DNA of 64,000 nucleotides from the NCBI RefSeq assembly GCF_003003055.1, contig NZ_PVTV01000013.1:1-64000 (forward strand), in the 5' to 3' direction. Positions 53,101-63,873 of this stretch are shown here, piece after piece. The notes below the pieces were generated by a model that did no database searches, was not told the origin of the DNA, and was given only the letters and a program-made list of their open reading frames with translations. The translations under genes and the position numbers were made by a program. This stretch comes from Jezberella montanilacus (lineage in GTDB: Bacteria; Pseudomonadota; Gammaproteobacteria; Burkholderiales; Burkholderiaceae_B). The stretch's first letter is position 1. Every line of letters begins with the position of its first letter.

Positions 53101-54029
53101 GATTATGATCAAAGGTCAGTAAGTCGGGGATTTATTCAGCGCGACATTGTCAGAGTCCTTGCAATTCGACAGTTGAATACCAAACCATCAGGCGATAAGT
53201 TTTTATTAGTGTCAAATTGAGTGACTTAAAAGCAGGAAAGATCAGTTCAACAAATATTAAGAATATTCGCCATAAAATCGCCCAAATCTGGTGAAAGCGC
53301 TTGGAAACCCTTGTGGGTTATGCCTCTCTGTTTTTCCGACGAGTGCCAACTTCGTGACTTGAGTGCCACATTCGCTGATTTTCGTGTCGAAAATCAGCGA
53401 ATATGGCACTCGGCACTATATAAAAATCAAGCACTTACAAAAAAATAAATCAACGAATTTGACATCTTTGCTTCAGCGAATTTGACACTTTCGAGGTTTT
53501 GGGTCAACGAATTTGACACCAATAAAGCCTTACCCAAATCGCTATAAGCTCCATCATTGATCTGCCTCTACTTCTCACCCCTATTAAAACGGTGAGGATT
53601 ACCAGTCAAAGTTTTCAGCCGCACCCCCATCGGCAGGCAGAAACGCCTCTGCTCAACAGAAGCTAGCAAAAGCACATCGGAAGCTTGCAAAAGCGAGCAG
53701 TACCGAGCCGACAACAGCGTCACCGACAGCTTAGATTCGACGAGGGACAACAACATATTGTTTTCTCCTGATCGCAGATTAGTTCATTCAATTTAGTTTG
53801 AATCGCGATCGGTGTCTTCGGTCGATTTAGCGCCAAAGTAATAGCCAGTAACGACGAAAATAATATTACTTAAAGTAGGCGCAACATCTTTATTACCGGT
53901 AAAAGCAAGCCAGCTCTGACTATTGAATGGCTGGCTTCATGCCCGTCATGTAAATCCCTCAACAAAAAAATTTGACTGATCTGTCGATTCTAATAGCCGC
54001 CTCTATTGCTATCTGGACGTACCTTTTCT
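53101..54029. other. no gene; IS-end-like repeats only
   Basis: About 930 bp. It holds a 24 bp inverted repeat (53361-53411) and three copies of CGAATTTGACA (53454, 53477, 53508) near 53450-53520. The frame at 53568-53756 does not resemble a protein. The sequence around 53940-54029 is the 3' flank of the autotransporter gene. Confidence 0.5.
53361..53411. repeat. 24 bp inverted repeat with 3 nt centre
   Basis: Arms 53361-53384 and 53388-53411 match in 23 of 24 positions around TGT. The motif CATTCGCTGATTTTCG also occurs at 59856 as a lone half. It resembles two IS ends abutting, as seen at 44874-44926. Confidence 0.6.
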
Positions 54030-57000
54030 TTAAAACTGAGCCATTAAGCCTACGTTCACGACGCCAAGGCTTTGACCGGTTCGTGTTTCACCCGTGATAC
54101 CCGCATACGCGTATGCACTGTTTGCAACTTTCGCGGTACCCCTCAGGCCTGCTTGCACAAAGACACTGCCCACATTTGCTGTATAGATGTTGGTACCAAA
54201 GCCTGCAAGGTTTGCTGTCAAGGTCGGATTGATGAGCGTGTTGGTATCAGCACCCACAGCAAGGTTTACGCTGTAGGTGTAATCATCGACCATTGGATCT
54301 TTGTTTAGAGATCCAGCCGAGAGACCAATAACGCCCCTGACGCCATTACCCGAGTAGCCGTTCACGCTCAGGGCCGCTACACTCGCCGTGCCCTCATCAA
54401 ACGGGGATTGGTTGACCATCTGCCAAGTTACCCGTGCATAGGGCGTAAAAATCAGGTTGTAGTCGCTAACCTCAACCGGTCTGCTGATGCCAAGGCTTAA
54501 CAAGGTATCGTTACCTAGTATATTTTTCCCTTTGAGACTTGCACTGGACGTGGGATCGTTGCGGGTGACGCTCGTGTTGCTCATACCGAAGCTTGCCATG
54601 CCATCAAGCACATAGTTCTCGAACACGGGTAGCTTGCCGTAGACAAAGATAGACTCTTGCCCAACCGTGCCGCTCCCGTTGTTATTGGTTAATCCTGTGG
54701 TCGATAGCGTAAAGCCCACACCCGCTTTGATGCCATTCTCTTGGTAGAGATCTGTCCCAAACACGGCCTGATAAAGACTGCTGTTATAGCCACTGGCGTT
54801 TGAGTCTGAGGATCTGCTTCCGTACTGGTAAGCAATCTCCCCCCAGACGTTCGGACGATAGGGAATGGCCAAGTCCTCTGTCGGGTTCACGGTGGGATTA
54901 GTGCTCACGCTCGCGTTAGGCTCGCCCATTGGGTTCTGGGCAGTAACCCCAGTTGGATTGATAATTGGGGAATTCATCCCAGGTGCTGCACCAAGCGACT
55001 TGTCACCGAGCCTTGCCATGACGGCACTTTGCGCACGCAAGGTTGCTTGAGGCACAGTCACCAACGCGGCGCCATAGACTTCACCAGCCAGAGCTTGACT
55101 AAAGCTCGGCAGTGACGACAAGGTTTGGGTGGCTGTTGCGTACATTAGATTGCTCTGAGTCGTCGTGGCTGTTCCTGCAAACTGCGCTGCACTGAGTCGA
55201 TCAAGTGCGGATGCCACAGACAGGCTATTGCGGCTGGAATTGGCCAAGGTAGACGAGTAAGACGTTGGGATCACCGCCAAATCTATACTGTTACTCCCCG
55301 CATAGTTATAGAACGGGATGAACTGTGTGCCAGACGCCAACCCAGCCGGTTGAGAAACAGATGTGAAAGCGCCAGAAATACCACCCAGCGCCGTGACGAT
55401 CCGAAATGTATCACCCAAGTTGGGCACATACGATGCACTTCCATAGCCTGATTCTGTTGTCTGGAATAGGCTCTGCAATGTGGGGGTGAGCGTGGCACCA
55501 GAGTTGATGGTGAGCTGACCACCAACATTCATAAATGAGTAATACCCTGTGGCTCCAACGGGCGAGGTGCTAGAAGCCTGCGTCGTGCCCGCAATGTCTT
55601 GCTGGTAAACAGACCCCGAGTTAAGTGTCAGATTGTTGGTCGCTGCTAGGTAACCCGGTGAGTTACCGGGCTTGAGTAAACCGTAGACGAGGACGTTACC
55701 GGGAATCGTACCAGTCCCCATTAAGCCTGCCGCAGACGCCACAACAACATCACCGGTGCCAGTAGGCGATGATCCGGCCACCGACAAGGTTCCGCTCGAA
55801 ACGGTCGTGCCACCAGTGTAAGTATTTACCGCGGTCAGACTCAGGGTGCCAGAGCCAGTGACCGTTAAAGGACCAACCCCTGTCAGTGGCCCTGAGAGGG
55901 TTGCTTTACCAGAAGTCGGGGCAGCGATCGTGCCGCCGACGTTTGCCAGCACGATGGACTGGGTAGCACGATCTTCCGCATCCAGCGCTAAGACGCCTCC
56001 AGAGAGTGAAATGCTTAAGAGGGACTTCACGCTACTGAGGCTGACCCTTGCGCCCTTTGAAACACTGGTAGGGACGCTACTAGCGCTGCTGCTTTGAATG
56101 TTGCCACTACTGCTACTACTGCTGCTACTACTGCTGCTGCTACTACTGCTGCTACTACTACCACTGCTGCTGCCACTGCTGGTGTCACATCCAGAACAAG
56201 CAGCGATGAGCAAGTTCCAAATGTTCGTACTCGATCCCGTTTCACTCAGGGTATAGGTGTAACCGTTGGAAATAGCACTCGTGCTCGTTGCTGTCCCCGA
56301 GAGGCCCAGTTGTGTGGGCGTAATGCCACTCAGCACCGAAGTAAGTGGCGTATTTAAAATAGCACCAGGTGTCGACAGCGATGAAATACCAAATAACGTT
56401 GAACCTGTCACAGCTGTCACCGCGAGTCGTCCGAAGTTCGTCGCGCTGTTGATAATAATGTTGTAGTTCGTTGGCAACTTACCCGAATAGGTCAGCGCAC
56501 CATTCGCGTTACCAGCACCCTGACTATTGTTCAGCGTGCCAATAGTCCCCAGGTTATAAATCCCGTATCTGCTGCTACCCGTTGCAGCAATACTGCCTGT
56601 ATTGGTGAGTGTTGTAATATTTCCTGGCGTATCGTTATAGATCCCATAGCCAACAGCAGTTGAGATCGTGCCTGAGTTGGAAACAGTCGTCGCAGCAAAG
56701 CCAGTGTAAATACCGGATCCGTTGTCGGCTCCGCTATTAAGTGCATTGTCGTGCCCACCAGCGGTAGCGATTGAGAGAATACTTCCGCTGTTGGTGACAG
56801 AAGAAATTGTTCCGAGCTTCGTCGCTGACGCACTGTATAAAGCTATCCCGTCACCAGAAGCTTTGATTAGACCAGTGTTAGTGACGCTACCATACGTCAA
56901 ACTTTTGGATGCGGTATGGGCATTAATTCCGTCTGCAGTATTTAAGGACGATGTTAAGGTACCACTATTAGAGACCGTGCCAAAGTAGCCGTCGCTAACA

Positions 57001-57560
57001 AATTTAATTGAACTACCGGTGGTCGATATGGTGCCACTGTTATTAACCGTACCAATATAGCCACCGTAACTGCCCATACCTGCGACAAACTTCGACGAGA
57101 TGCTATTGATCGTTCCATAGTTAGTGGCCGAAGCGACTGTGCCGGTTCCGCCAAATACGGAAAACGCATCCCCTCCGCTATAGTTAAAGGTAATGGTGCC
57201 GTAGTTTGTAAATGCGTAGGGTACATTGTTACTGCCAAAGTTAATTAAGTTACCGCCATTCGCAACTGTTGAACTAAAGTTGGTGTAGCTACCAAAAGTT
57301 AAATTTCCTCCTGTCCAGAGGTAACAATTGTTTGACCCAGGGTTTGAACTGGCGGTACCGCCATAGGTTGTGGTTGTGGCGACCGTCGTGATGGCCGTCG
57401 TACTGGTCAAGCATGTTTGCGCCAAAACGGCCTGATTAAAAGCAGCACCGCAAAATGCGATGGCAATGCTTAAACTAATTAAGAGTCGCTTACTTATGTT
57501 CTGCGCAGATAAAGCACTAAACAATCGCACCTTGAAATTTAAATTAATGCTTGAGTTCAT
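54030..57560 (-). CDS. large autotransporter with polyserine hinge
   Basis: 1176 aa. An extended signal sequence (MNSSINLNFKVRLFSALSAQ ... QAVLAQ, residues 1-48) is followed by a Ser/Thr/Gly/Asn-rich passenger with SNSGTIS- and NTGSIxATG-type beta-helix repeats. A polyserine tract lies near residues 460-495. A PATR-like block (GPLTVTGSGTLSLT, TGGTTVSSGTLSV) lies near residue 570, and a C-terminal beta-barrel autotransporter domain (about 270 aa, ending VGLMAQF) completes it. The barrel inserts in the outer membrane and exposes the passenger. The function of the passenger (adhesin?) is unknown. Confidence 0.9.
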   Translation of the reverse strand: MNSSINLNFKVRLFSALSAQNISKRLLISLSIAIAFCGAAFNQAVLAQTCLTSTTAITTVATTTTYGGTASSNPGSNNCYLWTGGNLTFGSYTNFSSTVANGGNLINFGSNNVPYAFTNYGTITFNYSGGDAFSVFGGTGTVASATNYGTINSISSKFVAGMGSYGGYIGTVNNSGTISTTGSSIKFVSDGYFGTVSNSGTLTSSLNTADGINAHTASKSLTYGSVTNTGLIKASGDGIALYSASATKLGTISSVTNSGSILSIATAGGHDNALNSGADNGSGIYTGFAATTVSNSGTISTAVGYGIYNDTPGNITTLTNTGSIAATGSSRYGIYNLGTIGTLNNSQGAGNANGALTYSGKLPTNYNIIINSATNFGRLAVTAVTGSTLFGISSLSTPGAILNTPLTSVLSGITPTQLGLSGTATSTSAISNGYTYTLSETGSSTNIWNLLIAACSGCDTSSGSSSGSSSSSSSSSSSSSSSSSSGNIQSSSASSVPTSVSKGARVSLSSVKSLLSISLSGGVLALDAEDRATQSIVLANVGGTIAAPTSGKATLSGPLTGVGPLTVTGSGTLSLTAVNTYTGGTTVSSGTLSVAGSSPTGTGDVVVASAAGLMGTGTIPGNVLVYGLLKPGNSPGYLAATNNLTLNSGSVYQQDIAGTTQASSTSPVGATGYYSFMNVGGQLTINSGATLTPTLQSLFQTTESGYGSASYVPNLGDTFRIVTALGGISGAFTSVSQPAGLASGTQFIPFYNYAGSNSIDLAVIPTSYSSTLANSSRNSLSVASALDRLSAAQFAGTATTTQSNLMYATATQTLSSLPSFSQALAGEVYGAALVTVPQATLRAQSAVMARLGDKSLGAAPGMNSPIINPTGVTAQNPMGEPNASVSTNPTVNPTEDLAIPYRPNVWGEIAYQYGSRSSDSNASGYNSSLYQAVFGTDLYQENGIKAGVGFTLSTTGLTNNNGSGTVGQESIFVYGKLPVFENYVLDGMASFGMSNTSVTRNDPTSSASLKGKNILGNDTLLSLGISRPVEVSDYNLIFTPYARVTWQMVNQSPFDEGTASVAALSVNGYSGNGVRGVIGLSAGSLNKDPMVDDYTYSVNLAVGADTNTLINPTLTANLAGFGTNIYTANVGSVFVQAGLRGTAKVANSAYAYAGITGETRTGQSLGVVNVGLMAQF
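56101..56190 (-). repeat. TCT/GCA-type trinucleotide tract coding polyserine
   Basis: Tandem AGT/AGC codons on the minus strand encode a run of more than 15 Ser. Such microsatellites change length by slipped pairing, so the hinge length could vary between cells. It is in frame, so changes by 3 nt keep the gene open. Confidence 0.8.
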
Positions 57561-57948
57561 GTCGTTATTTACTTTGGTTGATAGTTTTTAATTGCCAGTG
57601 GCAATCAATTGCCCTCGCCAAGGCGATCAAACGCCTTAGACATTACGTATTCATTTACGTATCTAAAATGTCTGATTTACTCAATATGAAATACGGTTTG
57701 TTGCGCAGCCGCTTCAAGCAACCAAATCGATAATTGATTGTGACTGATGCTTATGCTCATTGAGTAAAGTATCGACAACGAAATCACACATGACTTCTAC
57801 GAATAAATATGACATGCCATATTTATGACGCAATTAGAAGGATTTAGAATTATTGTTGGTCTCATGCTTGAAGCGTCTGAGGCCTATTGACGGTTGTGAA
57901 ATTTGACCTATTCATGTCAAAAAAATTAAGAGCGAGAGTAAAAAAAGT
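57561..57948. promoter_or_regulatory. divergent promoter region, autotransporter / AraC regulator
   Basis: 388 bp between divergent genes. It holds two clear inverted repeats: ATTGCCA-G-TGGCAAT (57591-57605) next to the autotransporter start, and ATAAATATG-N6-CATATTTAT (57803-57826) in the middle. Either could be an AraC-protein site. No start-proximal -35/-10 pair is strong enough to call. Confidence 0.45.
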
Positions 57949-59040
57949 ATGTCAGATAAAGTGCAGGTCCATAAAATAGAATGGCTCCTTGATTCATCAG
58001 AGGTTGAAGATGCTGCTAGTGAAGTCGGTGCAGTAATTGAAACAAAAGAAGTAAGTTATCCATACCCCGAAGGGTGGGCTGAGGGATATTCGTCGCACAC
58101 ACAAACATCCGATGGCATGGAGCTCGTGAGAAGCTCACACCGATTTTTTCGTAACGTATGTCCACCAGAAATAAATGTGGGCAAATTCAGTGTCAAGCTC
58201 GCTGAACCTGTTTTTGCCGTAACTATCGTTCACCGTGGATCGCTTGCGATCTCGGATCCTTCACTCTTGCCTAAAAAGACTCTAAGAATGCCAGGTTTGG
58301 ATCTGTTTGCGCACATCGAACAATACTCACTGGAACAATCTTTTAATACAAAAACCGATCTTGAACTGAGTGCGTTGATGATCCCGATGAGTCAATTAAA
58401 TATTTTGATGGGAGAAGAGCTCGCCTCCTCAATGCTGAACACGATTGGGATCGAAAAATTTAATTCCTTCAATCCATCACTAAAGGTACCCCCATCCATT
58501 TCAAATATTCTTGATGACTGTCTCGATAACAGACTCACCGATAAATTGAAAGCATTACGATTGCATTCGGGCGTGTTGGAATACCTGTGCAGCCTATCTC
58601 TGTACCTGGATTCAAAAGTAGTGACACTGCACAACAAACCGTCACGATCGCGAGCTAAGGCAGTGCACGACCATCTGATCACGATTGACGGCAAGACTCC
58701 AACACTTGCAGGTCTAAGTAAACGTTTTGGTGCATCACCAAATCAACTCAACAAAGAGTTCATGGATGAATATCATGAGTCCATTTTTTCGTTCCTAACC
58801 AATCATCGCCTTGAACAAGCTAAGTACGCACTTGAGCTGGGACATCAACCGATAAAGGTTATTTCGCATACGATCGGGTACTCGCACGTAAATCACTTTA
58901 TTACTGCGTTTAAGCGTAAATTTGGCCTACCCCCTGGCGCATTTCGATCCGGTTTGAGCATCGACAAAACCGATCAAGAGATAGATGCATGGGTAGTCCG
59001 CGGAAAATGGACTCTCGTTCCACAGCAAACCGATCAGTGA
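57949..59040 (+). CDS. AraC-family transcriptional regulator
   Basis: 363 aa. The C-terminal 100 residues carry two helix-turn-helix motifs: TLAGLSKRFGASPNQLNKEF and PIKVISHTIGYSHVNHFITAFKRKFGLPPGAFR. The N-terminal domain (1-230) is an unidentified sensor or dimerisation domain. It is divergent from the autotransporter, so it is a likely regulator of it. Ribosome site GAGAG is a few bases upstream. Confidence 0.88.
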   Translation: MSDKVQVHKIEWLLDSSEVEDAASEVGAVIETKEVSYPYPEGWAEGYSSHTQTSDGMELVRSSHRFFRNVCPPEINVGKFSVKLAEPVFAVTIVHRGSLAISDPSLLPKKTLRMPGLDLFAHIEQYSLEQSFNTKTDLELSALMIPMSQLNILMGEELASSMLNTIGIEKFNSFNPSLKVPPSISNILDDCLDNRLTDKLKALRLHSGVLEYLCSLSLYLDSKVVTLHNKPSRSRAKAVHDHLITIDGKTPTLAGLSKRFGASPNQLNKEFMDEYHESIFSFLTNHRLEQAKYALELGHQPIKVISHTIGYSHVNHFITAFKRKFGLPPGAFRSGLSIDKTDQEIDAWVVRGKWTLVPQQTDQ

Positions 59041-59164
59041 TTCGTCCTGAGCGTTTTGAATTCCAGGCAGTAGTATTCAACCGGCGTCGGCAATTAAAAT
59101 CTATATCGGACTGGACCGGATATTTTTTGGTTGCAAAGTGTTGGATTGCCGACTACAACTTACA

Positions 59165-59520
59165 ACTAGGAGAGAGGTAATCCTCCCCTTTTTAACTGAG
59201 GTCAGAGGTAGAGCTGTGCGGCCGTTGCCTGCCGCTGTTTTGGTGTGAAACCACCCAATGCCATGTTTGAGCGTTCGTTATTGTAAAACCAAGACCATTT
59301 CGCTGCGAAGTCTCGCACCTCATCCAGATCAACCTAGTAGTATTGGCTTACCAGTCCATGTGCTGCCTCATGTGAAATCCAAACGTCCAGCGACTGCTCA
59401 ACACCATATTGACTGGTGGTTTGATCGGCTGTTCGCGCAACTCCCAACGGACAAAAGCACAGGTCACGACGATCTGGCATAACGATCCTCAATTTAAATA
59501 GTCTAGGGCAAGATTTCAAT
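59165..59520 (-). mobile_element. IS3-family transposase C-terminal remnant
   Basis: The minus frame reads DLDEVRDFAAKWSWFYNNER and SNMALGGFTPKQRQATAAQL before the stop at 59204-59202; this is the C-terminus of IS3-type (IS51/IS407 group) OrfB, with the YNxERxNxALGGxTPxQ signature. Upstream, after an in-frame stop, a further stretch (VWISHEAAHGLVSQYY) may be degraded transposase. The DDE core is missing. The terminal segment AGGGGAGGATTACC recurs at 41761. Confidence 0.75.
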
Positions 59521-59599
59521 GAGGAAAGCGACTTTGTTCATACGGTTTGCAACGTATTTAGCCATAACTTATTGATAAATAATATAAATTTATAATTCC

Positions 59600-59870
59600 T
59601 ATAGATATTTTTTGAATTTCTGGCAACTTTTGTCTGGACTATCTTAGTCAATCAAAACAATCACTTACATAAACTCTGGCAACTGTTATTTTCGTAGTAC
59701 CGTAACCCGCAGGTTATGAAACTATTTTAAGTTGCGCGAACTTCAAAAACCTCTTTTCTAGGTCATTGCTAGTGATCACTTACTGAGAATGTACGGCCAG
59801 CTATAGATATCGACTCCAGACTTAGTTTGCAAAACTCTGGACATGGATTGCCAACGACATTCGCTGATTT
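59600..59870. repeat. dispersed degenerate element, copy 2
   Basis: Matches the 45120-45430 region in order of motifs (GTCTGGACTAT, CTCTGGCAAC, GCGAACTTCAA, AGTGATCAC, GCCAGCTATA, CCAACGACA). It ends just before the groE promoter. No coding sequence is visible. Confidence 0.5.
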
Positions 59871-59907
59871 TCGACAAGAAAATCGACAACCGGTCTCAAC
59901 ACCCCCC

Positions 59908-59935
59908 TTGCAATCCTCAAAACCGACCTTATAAT
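59908..59935 (+). promoter_or_regulatory. groESL promoter
   Basis: TTGCAA (59908-59913), 16 nt, TATAAT (59930-59935). The CIRCE operator starts at the last base of the -10, so HrcA would block it. A sigma32-type site is not obvious. Confidence 0.75.
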
Positions 59936-59961
59936 TAGCACTCGTGGTAGATGAGTGCTAG
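59935..59961 (+). promoter_or_regulatory. CIRCE operator (HrcA binding site)
   Basis: TTAGCACTC, 9 nt (GTGGTAGAT), GAGTGCTAG. The consensus is TTAGCACTC-N9-GAGTGCTAA, so only the last base differs. It lies 59 bp before groES, which places groESL under heat-shock repressor HrcA. Confidence 0.92.
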
Positions 59962-60019
59962 CAATCTAAGTACGGCTCTCGACACTAACTTTACCTTTAA
60001 CTTTTAACAGGAGTTCAAT

Positions 60020-60307
60020 ATGGCCCTGCGTCCCCTGCACGATCGCGTGATCGTCAAACGCCTGGATAACGAGCGTAAGACTGCGTCCGGCATCGTCATC
60101 CCAGAAAGCGCTGCTGAAAAGCCTGATCAAGGCGAAATTCTCGCTGTCGGTCCTGGCAAACAAACCGAAGATGGCAAAGTTTTGCCAATGGACGTCAAAG
60201 TTGGCGACAAAGTATTGTTCGGTAAATATGCTGGTCAGACTGTAAAAGTCGACGGCGAAGAAGTACTCGTGATCCGCGAAGAAGAAATTCTCGCCGTGGT
60301 CCTGTAA
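60020..60307 (+). CDS. groES: co-chaperonin GroES
   Basis: 95 aa, full length. [20 protein letters not shown] and the mobile loop [19 protein letters not shown] are typical. It caps GroEL and creates the folding chamber. It follows the CIRCE-controlled promoter. Confidence 0.98.
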   Translation: MALRPLHDRVIVKRLDNERKTASGIVIPESAAEKPDQGEILAVGPGKQTEDGKVLPMDVKVGDKVLFGKYAGQTVKVDGEEVLVIREEEILAVVL

Positions 60308-60333
60308 TACACCTCAGACACGAAGGAAATTAA

Positions 60334-61995
<1,662 letters not shown>

Positions 61996-62049
61996 GAACT
62001 CACCACTGCTCGAGATCCCGGCTCGCCGGGGTTGTCAGCCCAGCATTAA

Positions 62050-62084
62050 AAAAGACCTCGGACAGTGTTCGAGGTCTTTTTATT
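62050..62084 (+). terminator. groESL rho-independent terminator
   Basis: An 11 bp perfect stem (AAAAGACCTCG / CGAGGTCTTTT) with a 9 nt loop followed by a T-rich run. Strong, typical terminator 55 bp after groEL. Confidence 0.9.
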
Positions 62085-62141
62085 GTTTGCAGTCGCCGTG
62101 ATGCAGTAGCATCAGGTTAAGACCACCCGAAGGATACAACC

Positions 62142-63416
62142 ATGCACTTATCCGACTTGAAGTTCCTGGCTTGGATGCCAATGGATGGTATTCAGATCTT
62201 TGCAGTCTTGTTTCTGACGTTTTTGATTGGTCTGCAACGAGAAGGTCACAAAGGTAGTGCCCAGCCTTTTTCATTTGGCGGCGTGAGAACTTATCCCATC
62301 ATCGGCTTGGTTGGCTTTGCTGCATCGGTACTGGCGGGACAGAACTTGGCGCTCGTATTCATCGGCTTTGGGATTGTCGCTGCGTTTCTACTCATGGCTT
62401 ACTGGCGCAAGGTGTCGGCCTCTGAGTACACGGGTGCAACGTCTGAGCTGATTGGCTTGGCTACCTATTTGATTGGGCCGCTTGTATATCACGATCAACT
62501 CTGGATCGCCACTGCCATCACAGTAGCCAGCGTGCTGCTACTCGAACTCAAAGAGTTTCTCGAAGGCCTGGCAAAGAAAATAGAAGCCGCCGATATTCTG
62601 GCTTTCACAAAGTTCCTGCTCCTATCCGCCGTCATTCTTCCGGTCCTACCCAATCATGCCTATACCGATTTTCAGATCAATCCGTTTGCGACCTGGCTAG
62701 TTGTTGTGGCGGTCAGTGGCGTGTCTTACGCGAGTTACGTGCTGCAGCGAGTCGCCAAAGGCCATGGGGGCATCTTGCTGACCGCGCTTCTGGGTGGCGC
62801 CTACTCATCCACCATTACCACCGTCGTGCTTGCCAGACGATCCCGCACCACCATGCAAGACAGAGTTTTCTCTGGGGGTGTGCTGATGGCCTCAGGGATG
62901 ATGTATGGGCGAGTGGCGATTTTACTCGCCATCTTCAATCACGATTTGATGATGCGTCTGGCTGGCCCATTTGTCGCCTTGGCTGGTATTGCGATTGCAG
63001 GTGGCTTTATCTGGGCACGCACCGATTCAAGCCAAAACATCGAAACCCCCGAGACCAGCTCTGTCAAGAATCCGCTTGAAACACAAACAGCTTTTATTTT
63101 TGCCGGTCTTTTTATTGTCATGATCGTCGCCACCTACTTCGCAGTGCGCTATCTGGGAGCAGCCGGGATGTATGCGCTTGCTGCGGTCATGGGGGTAACC
63201 GATGTGGATCCTTTCATCATGAGCCTGACTCAAACTGCCTCAAATCTCGCCCCGACAGTGGTCACAGCCAATGCCATTTTGATCGCCACCGCCAGTAACA
63301 ATTTAGTCAAAGGGGTCTATGCCTACACACTTGCGTCGCGTAAAACGGCTAGCCAGAGCCTCATATTTTTAATCGCACTTGCACTCTTGGGTCTGTTACC
63401 CTTGCTATTTAGCTAA
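62142..63416 (+). CDS. MgtC/SapB-type membrane protein with DUF4010 domain
   Basis: 424 aa. N-terminal MgtC-like segment (FLTFLIGLQREGHKG, GVRTYPIIGLVGFAA) and a longer DUF4010 region with about ten membrane helices. The family is loosely linked with magnesium stress and membrane homeostasis; no precise function is known. It is unlinked to groESL since a terminator lies between. Confidence 0.83.
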   Translation: MHLSDLKFLAWMPMDGIQIFAVLFLTFLIGLQREGHKGSAQPFSFGGVRTYPIIGLVGFAASVLAGQNLALVFIGFGIVAAFLLMAYWRKVSASEYTGATSELIGLATYLIGPLVYHDQLWIATAITVASVLLLELKEFLEGLAKKIEAADILAFTKFLLLSAVILPVLPNHAYTDFQINPFATWLVVVAVSGVSYASYVLQRVAKGHGGILLTALLGGAYSSTITTVVLARRSRTTMQDRVFSGGVLMASGMMYGRVAILLAIFNHDLMMRLAGPFVALAGIAIAGGFIWARTDSSQNIETPETSSVKNPLETQTAFIFAGLFIVMIVATYFAVRYLGAAGMYALAAVMGVTDVDPFIMSLTQTASNLAPTVVTANAILIATASNNLVKGVYAYTLASRKTASQSLIFLIALALLGLLPLLFS

Positions 63417-63500
63417 GCAAACGATACGCTATGCTTTGCGCCGAGCGGGTGATGATATTTACAAACCTCCCTCAACAGAATTTAAGTTAGGGGCATCACG

Positions 63501-63866
63501 ATGAACACGATACTAGTTATTGAAGATAACGAGCTCAACCTCAAGCTGATGGTTGATATTTTGACGATCAATGGATATCAGACCTTGGTTGCTCGGTCAG
63601 GTGAAGAGGGCATGAGTTTGCTCGCTACACAAACTCCCGACCTGATTCTGATGGATATCCGAATGCCAAGTATTAGCGGTATCGAAGCGCTTAGGCGGAT
63701 TAAGGCAAACACGAACCTCAACAGCATACCGGTCATTGCCGTCACGGCATCAGTCATGAATCACGATAAACAGTTGATCTTTGCAGCAGGATTTAACGAT
63801 TTTTTGCAAAAGCCAATCGAAATCCCTGTGTTTCTTGAGACCATTCGCAAGCACCTAGCTGCTTAG
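63501..63866 (+). CDS. CheY/DivK-like single-domain response regulator
   Basis: 121 aa receiver. Phospho-acceptor Asp in LILMDIRMPSISG, acidic pair in VIEDNELN, and the Lys in the FLQKPIE loop. The ATG 63501 starts MNTILVIEDNELNLKLM. It converges with the histidine kinase whose tail enters at the right edge, a possible partner. Confidence 0.92.
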   Translation: MNTILVIEDNELNLKLMVDILTINGYQTLVARSGEEGMSLLATQTPDLILMDIRMPSISGIEALRRIKANTNLNSIPVIAVTASVMNHDKQLIFAAGFNDFLQKPIEIPVFLETIRKHLAA

Positions 63867-63873
63867 CAGAGCC

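Noticed and set aside
53568-53756. 62 aa reverse frame before the autotransporter
   Set aside because: No ribosome site and not protein-like; probably a chance frame.
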